Positions 63,257-64,000 of a stretch of DNA of 64,000 bases are shown here, in pieces (position 1 is the stretch's first letter; every line of letters starts with the position of its first letter). Both the position numbers and the translations under genes were made by a program. Source of the stretch: Bacillota bacterium (GTDB lineage Bacteria > Bacillota > Clostridia > Lachnospirales > Cellulosilyticaceae); contig JAEWMQ010000046.1 of NCBI GenBank assembly GCA_023393125.1, positions 13,570 through 77,569 on the forward strand, read 5' to 3'. Under the pieces are notes generated by a model, which was given only the letters and a program-made list of their open reading frames with translations, ran no database searches and was not told where the DNA came from.

Positions 63257-63727
63257 ATGTCAGATATTATTTTAACAGAAGGTATGACTGCTCCAGATTT
63301 TACTTTAATGGGTTCTGATCAAAAAGAACACTGCTTAAGTGATTATTTAGGTAAAAAAGTTATCTTATATTTTTATCCTAAAGATAATACACCTGGTTGC
63401 TCAAGAGAGGCCGAAGCTTTTCGTGACCACTTTAATGCTTTTGCTGATGCCAATACTGTTATTTTAGGTATAAGCCGTGACACCCTTGCTTCTCATGATA
63501 AATTTATTGCTAAGTACAATCTTCCTTTCGTACTTCTTTCAGACCATACTGAAGAAGTATGCAAACTTTATGATGTACTTAAAGAAAAAAATATGTATGG
63601 ACGCATAAGTATTGGTATTGAACGAAGTACTTTTATGATTGATGAAAAAGGCATTCTTACTAAAATTTATCGTAAAGTAAAAGTACCGGGCCATGTTGAA
63701 GCTATTGCTTGTGAGCTAGGACTATAA
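63257..63727 (+). CDS. bcp: Thioredoxin-dependent peroxiredoxin, BCP type
   Basis: 156 residues. FYPKDNTPGCSREAEAFRD holds Thr45 and the peroxidatic Cys48. The resolving Cys five residues on in E. coli BCP is Ala here, and only Cys26 and late Cys residues remain, so it may be an atypical or 1-Cys enzyme. AAGGAGG before the ATG. Terminator follows. Confidence 0.94.
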   Translation: MSDIILTEGMTAPDFTLMGSDQKEHCLSDYLGKKVILYFYPKDNTPGCSREAEAFRDHFNAFADANTVILGISRDTLASHDKFIAKYNLPFVLLSDHTEEVCKLYDVLKEKNMYGRISIGIERSTFMIDEKGILTKIYRKVKVPGHVEAIACELGL

Positions 63728-63731
63728 ATAA

Positions 63732-63759
63732 AAAAAGCCATGGAAATCCATGGCTTTTT
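63732..63759. terminator. Intrinsic terminator
   Basis: AAAAAGCCATGG pairs with CCATGGCTTTTT around a four-base loop, right after bcp. A 15-bp direct repeat CCTATTAATCTCTAT (63776-63790 and 63799-63813) follows. Confidence 0.9.
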
Positions 63760-63812
63760 ATTATCTCTTTATTACCCTATTAATCTCTATCTTTTACACC
63801 TATTAATCTCTA

Positions 63813-64000
63813 TTATTGTGCTGCTTCAAATTGTTTTACAATTTGATCTGCTTCTGGACTAATAACGAATAAAATCATATTATCTTTCTGTGCTGTTTTA
63901 TAGTTTTCAACTAATTCAAGTTGATCTGGTAAATAAATTTTCCATTGATCTACTAAAGCTTTTTGTCTTTTTTCAATACATGCCATTACCTTATCAGCAT
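63813..64000 (-). CDS. C-terminal end of a probable DUF4358-type protein (5' part off the window)
   Basis: A minus-strand frame open from the right edge, 62 codons, ending in TAA at 63813. It reads ...IEKRQKALVDQWKIYLPDQLE, LVENYKTAQKDNMILFVISP, ...QIVKQFEAAQ, resembling the C-terminal end of DUF4358 secreted proteins. Identification is tentative because only the tail is visible. Confidence 0.5.
   Translation of the reverse strand, partial: ADKVMACIEKRQKALVDQWKIYLPDQLELVENYKTAQKDNMILFVISPEADQIVKQFEAAQ

Overview
The window is low-GC DNA from a spore-forming, anaerobic Firmicute of the class Clostridia. The evidence is a spore photoproduct lyase, the clostridial order of type II fatty-acid synthesis genes with a FabT-like MarR regulator, strong AGGAGG ribosome binding sites, A/T-rich codon use, and many radical SAM and ABC transporter genes. 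Lachnospiraceae or a Cellulosilyticum-like genus is my best guess, made without any database search. I see no rRNA, tRNA, CRISPR array, prophage or transposase gene.

Region by region. 1-9.4 kb: the end of a lipoprotein gene, splB, a WYL regulator, a CoA-disulfide-reductase-like flavoenzyme, leucyl aminopeptidase, a cupin and a FliB-like protein. 9.5-19.6 kb: a twelve-gene leftward operon, fabT-like regulator-fabH-acpP-fabK-fabD-fabG-fabF-accB-fabZ-accC-accD-accA. It starts from a consensus promoter buried in ACTTTG-N5-CAAAGT operators. A second consensus promoter with the same operator fires rightward toward a FabK/nitronate monooxygenase paralogue (20.3 kb). 21.4-25 kb: a UDG-like protein opposite a radical SAM/DUF4130 pair. 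25-33.5 kb: an isochorismatase-like protein lacking its Cys, a large secreted protein, a two-component system, and an MBOAT/DHHW O-acetylation pair followed by an orphan histidine kinase. 33.7-45.2 kb: GNAT, an ABC-LytTR-DUF3021 operon, an M42 peptidase, an aromatic-acid-exporter-like protein, a CPBP protease fused to a SUFU-like domain, and an LTA-synthase-like enzyme. 45.4-49.2 kb: a heterodimeric ABC exporter behind a 27-codon leader ORF and an attenuator. 49.3-64 kb: small enzymes, an Arg/Ser/Cys-rich protein next to a Hanks-type kinase, a GT-C glycosyltransferase, threonine aldolase, a chemoreceptor-like protein without its tip, and a yaaA/bcp oxidative-stress pair around a PerR/Fur-like box.

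Three points stand out. (1) 54.66-55.70 kb: a 95-residue protein that is about 35% Arg and 28% Ser, directly followed by a small eukaryotic-type Ser/Thr kinase. This is a possible bacterial kinase-substrate pair resembling SR protein/SRPK or CotG/CotH. (2) Three dispersed 630-700 bp copies of a non-coding element with AAATAGAAATTTG terminal inverted repeats and two long hairpins. The apical stems differ between copies by compensatory base changes. One copy lies in the leader of the FabK paralogue, and another encodes the last residues of an acetyltransferase. (3) The BmrB-like leader/attenuator ahead of the ABC exporter genes.

Start sites were moved to internal ATGs where a Shine-Dalgarno sequence decides the start. 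All family names come from motif recognition by eye.
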